5,557 nt of DNA from Candidatus Nitrosopumilus sp. (lineage in GTDB: Archaea > Thermoproteota > Nitrososphaeria > Nitrososphaerales > Nitrosopumilaceae), in contig JABGZU010000112.1 of NCBI GenBank assembly GCA_018674605.1, forward strand, positions 1-5,557, in the 5' to 3' direction. Positions 3,699 through 5,557 of the stretch are shown piece by piece. The notes under the pieces are model-generated. The model saw nothing but the letters and a program-made list of their open reading frames with translations. It was not told the DNA's origin and did no database searches. Numbering within the stretch: the first letter of the stretch is position 1; every line of letters starts with the position of its first letter. The position numbers and the translations under genes are program-made.

Positions 3699-4511
3699 TT
3701 AGAAAGATTTTGTAAAGACATACGGAGTATCATCAGTTTCATGAAATGTCCAAACAGTAGGAAGTGTGATGGTTTGAATATGTTTGAGGTTATGGTTATC
3801 CATCAACGTTCCCCATCCTGCATAGTTTTTTGGATCTGGAGCATATTTTTGAGAAAGAGTTCCGGCAAAAATCCAATAAACATTTTGTAAAATACTATTA
3901 ACTTTTTTTAATACTCCAGATGCCAATTCCAATCCACCCATCTGTGCCAAACCACCAATAAAAAAAGCAGGTTTGTTTAATTGTAATGAAGAGTAATCAA
4001 ACTTTACAGCATCAGAACAAAATGGATGAAAATCTAAAATGTCAATTAAAGATTTTTGTAAATCAACTAACATCTCATCAATTTCTATGCTGTATGATTT
4101 TAAATTCAGAATTGTTCCACAATATGCAATTCTACCATCCCCCGAACCAATATCAATTATTTCTGTACATCCAATATTTTTTGCAAGTAAAGCATTCACA
4201 TATGCAGATAGAATCCACGTTGGAGAAAAAGGTGCATGACTTGAACCATACTGAATACTATTGAGCCAATATTTGTTAATGTCACCCTCATACACAATAC
4301 ATGAAATATTCATAATTTCTTGGTTGTATGAATTGTAATAGATGGGATTATTTTTTGCAAATTGGTGTAATAGTTTGAGATGTTGCTCATCAATTGGAAA
4401 TAAATCAGAAGAAGATAACGGGATTACTTCTTGAATATGACTAGTTCCAGAATATACTTTAGAGAATTCCTGTTTTAGATTAATAATATTTTTTGCAATA
4501 TCTTCAATCAT
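3699..4511 (-). CDS. SAM-dependent methyltransferase-like protein
   Basis: The product is 270 residues from ATG 4511 (280 if the upstream ATG 4541 is used). Numbered from 4511, residues 117-127 read E-I-I-D-I-G-S-G-D-G-R, the glycine-rich motif I of class I Rossmann methyltransferases. The next strand ends in S-I-E-I-D (141-145), with the acidic residue that binds SAM ribose, and S-D167-A-V follows as a motif III-like site. After that the sequence leaves familiar ground: a G-G-L-A-Q-M-G-G stretch and a C-terminal strand-rich part. The substrate cannot be read; no small-molecule or RNA-methyltransferase NPPY-type motif is seen. About 95 residues precede the Rossmann core, including S-H-A-P-F-S-P-T-W. 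I chose 4511 because its ATG overlaps the TGA of the upstream helical-protein gene by 8 nt, typical of translational coupling; the 4541 start would overlap by 38 nt. Confidence 0.82.
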   Translation of the reverse strand: MIEDIAKNIINLKQEFSKVYSGTSHIQEVIPLSSSDLFPIDEQHLKLLHQFAKNNPIYYNSYNQEIMNISCIVYEGDINKYWLNSIQYGSSHAPFSPTWILSAYVNALLAKNIGCTEIIDIGSGDGRIAYCGTILNLKSYSIEIDEMLVDLQKSLIDILDFHPFCSDAVKFDYSSLQLNKPAFFIGGLAQMGGLELASGVLKKVNSILQNVYWIFAGTLSQKYAPDPKNYAGWGTLMDNHNLKHIQTITLPTVWTFHETDDTPYVFTKSF

Positions 4512-4941
4512 CAGATAAACTCGCATCATATTGTTTAACAAATTCTTGAGTACTCATTATTTCACGTAATTTCTCATATAATTTAGCCTCAGTTTCAATG
4601 GCTTTGGCAGATTTTTGCTCAGAGTTAAGGGATTGCAGATTGCCAGTAATTTCAGATATAGAATTGGCAATACTTTGCATAATTTTTGGATGAATGGTGG
4701 AATTGAATTTCTCAGAGATGAATTTCTCAGTGTTTAGAATTTTTTTAAGAGCAGTGTCATGGGTTTGATCAATTTGTTGTCTCATAACGGTAATCATAGA
4801 AGAAACATTTGTGATTTGATAGTATAGTTTAATGATTTGATCAACAGGTAATGATTCATCAGGATTTACAACATTGACAAGATTTTCTAGTTTATCAGAT
4901 TCAACAGTAAACACATCAAGTAAATCATGGGTAAAAGACAT
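4504..4941 (-). CDS. helical, coiled-coil-like protein of unknown function
   Basis: The 145-residue product is predicted to be almost wholly alpha-helical, with helices at about 3-25, 32-57, 59-78, 84-104 and 108-139 separated by short Asn/Pro/Gly breaks. It has no cysteine, no signal peptide and no membrane segment, and it ends in an acidic S-L-S-D-D tail. Heptad-like hydrophobic spacing suggests a helical bundle or coiled coil that binds a partner. I do not recognise a family. Its stop overlaps the start of the methyltransferase-like gene by 8 nt, so the two proteins are probably made together and may interact, for example as an adaptor or subunit. The ATG at 4941 lies about 25 nt after a TATA-like box, so the transcript is likely leaderless and bicistronic. 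Confidence 0.82.
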   Translation of the reverse strand: MSFTHDLLDVFTVESDKLENLVNVVNPDESLPVDQIIKLYYQITNVSSMITVMRQQIDQTHDTALKKILNTEKFISEKFNSTIHPKIMQSIANSISEITGNLQSLNSEQKSAKAIETEAKLYEKLREIMSTQEFVKQYDASLSDD

Positions 4942-4962
4942 AATGAAAAAAACTATCTTGAA

Positions 4963-4970
4963 TTTTTAAA
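4963..4970 (-). promoter_or_regulatory. TATA box for the helical-protein/methyltransferase operon
   Basis: On the minus strand TTTAAAAA is centred about 25 nt upstream of the ATG at 4941, in the 48-nt gap after the aquaporin stop. Spacing predicts a leaderless message covering both downstream genes. Confidence 0.5.
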
Positions 4971-4984
4971 AACGTTGGTATTTG

Positions 4985-4989
4985 AAAAA
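4985..4989 (-). terminator. short oligo-T run after the aquaporin gene
   Basis: Five T on the minus strand follow directly after the aquaporin stop codon (4990-4992). A second T-rich patch at 4963-4970 coincides with the next promoter, so the termination and start signals are compressed into 48 nt. Confidence 0.35.
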
Positions 4990-5557
4990 TTATTCTTCTT
5001 TTTCAGATTTATTTACGTAAATGTAAGTCATCAGGACACCTGCAATAATACCACCAATAATTGGGCCAATCCAATATATCCATTGGACTTCCCATAAACC
5101 AACATCACCTGAAATTAATGCAGGAGAGAATGATCTTGCAGGATTCATAGATGCACCAGTTAAAGGTACTCCGATTAAGTGTAACAAGAAAACCATACCA
5201 CCAATTGCCGCACCGTAAACACTCTTTGGTGCTTTTTTATGTACAGCAGTCATAAAGATTACAGTTACTAGGAAGAATGTGAAAATTATTTCTAAGACTA
5301 CAGCAGATATGACACTTCCACCCAATATGTCGCTAGGTCCACCGTGAGCACCCCAGAGAACTTGTTTTCCAAGTTCTGGGAATAATACAGCTAATGTTGC
5401 AGTTGCAATAACTGCGCCAATTATTTGAAATAGAATATATCCAATTCCATCTTTAACACCAATTCTTTTGGTAATCATCATAGGAATTGTTACTGCAGGA
5501 TTAATGTGAGCCCCTGAAACGTGACCAAATGCATATACCATTAATGCAATTGCACCA
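4990..5557 (-). CDS. aquaporin (MIP family), N-terminus beyond the window
   Basis: The frame stays open to the window edge, reading G-A-I-A-L before the Met at 5541, which is therefore internal. The visible part covers about the last 188 residues. Counting from that Met, both pore motifs are present: H12-I-N-P-A-V-T and G-A-S-M-N133-P-A-R136-S-F. Hydrophobic segments lie at about 34-54, 76-100, 108-126 and 153-176, consistent with the last four helices of the six-helix fold. H121 and R136 match the His and Arg of the water-selective aromatic/arginine filter (H174 and R189 in E. coli AqpZ). The third position is Ala130, and the Ser after the second NPAR is the aquaporin rather than glycerol-channel form (usually Asp). 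Water transport is therefore most likely; small neutral solutes such as ammonia cannot be excluded. It sits in the cytoplasmic membrane and ends in a charged tail. Confidence 0.96.
   Translation of the reverse strand, partial: GAIALMVYAFGHVSGAHINPAVTIPMMITKRIGVKDGIGYILFQIIGAVIATATLAVLFPELGKQVLWGAHGGPSDILGGSVISAVVLEIIFTFFLVTVIFMTAVHKKAPKSVYGAAIGGMVFLLHLIGVPLTGASMNPARSFSPALISGDVGLWEVQWIYWIGPIIGGIIAGVLMTYIYVNKSEKEE

Noticed and set aside
3986..4264. Two overlapping plus-strand frames inside the methyltransferase-like gene (3986-4264 and 4039-4239)
   Set aside because: Both lie opposite the Rossmann core with its clear motif I and are low-complexity Gln/His/Phe-rich shadows.
1..5557. CRISPR array, insertion sequence or toxin-antitoxin pair
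   Set aside because: I see no regularly spaced repeats, no transposase or terminal inverted repeats, and no recognisable toxin or antitoxin. The helical/methyltransferase pair lacks features of such systems.

Overview
The window reads as ordinary chromosomal DNA from an ammonia-oxidising archaeon of the Nitrososphaerota (Thaumarchaeota), most like Nitrosopumilus or Nitrosarchaeum. The basis is indirect: very AT-rich DNA, short compact genes, TATA-like boxes centred about 25 nt upstream of start codons with almost no Shine-Dalgarno sites (leaderless transcription), oligo-T terminators, a tRNA gene without encoded CCA, and protein types familiar from that group. No marker gene such as amoA or rRNA is present, so the assignment is an inference.

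Layout. Positions 48-605 hold a 57-residue cysteine-rich putative zinc-binding protein (+), converging on a short beta-carbonic-anhydrase-like protein (-). Positions 721-1597 hold a small HSPESCP-motif protein (+) converging on a DNA-3-methyladenine glycosylase I (-). Positions 1598-1875 have no convincing gene, only two mutually antisense micro-ORFs. Positions 1876-2697 hold a four-helix membrane protein (+) abutting a two-CBS-domain protein (-). Positions 2762-2836 encode tRNA-Arg(GCG) on the minus strand. Positions 2926-3522 encode a C2H2 zinc-finger protein with a helical C-terminal domain (-). It is preceded by an intergenic stretch (3523-3698) rich in ATCGAT repeats and inverted repeats. 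Positions 3699-4941 are a translationally coupled two-gene unit (-): a helical protein of unknown function followed by a SAM-dependent-methyltransferase-like protein. From 4990 to the window edge lies the C-terminal part of an aquaporin (-).

How the genes relate. Only the 4941->3699 pair looks like a true operon (8-nt overlap, one promoter). The others appear to be single-gene units. Three convergent pairs are packed with gaps of 15, 10 and 0 nt, so oligo-T terminators fall inside or at the edge of the opposing gene. Known functions are housekeeping: CO2/bicarbonate interconversion (if the carbonic anhydrase is active), alkylation repair, nucleotide-type ligand sensing, arginine decoding and water transport. 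I do not see a defence system, mobile element, CRISPR array or clear novel multi-gene system. The least explained items are the ATCGAT/inverted-repeat cluster next to the zinc-finger gene, the helical-protein/methyltransferase pair, the cysteine-rich mini-protein, and an A:C mismatch in the tRNA acceptor stem.
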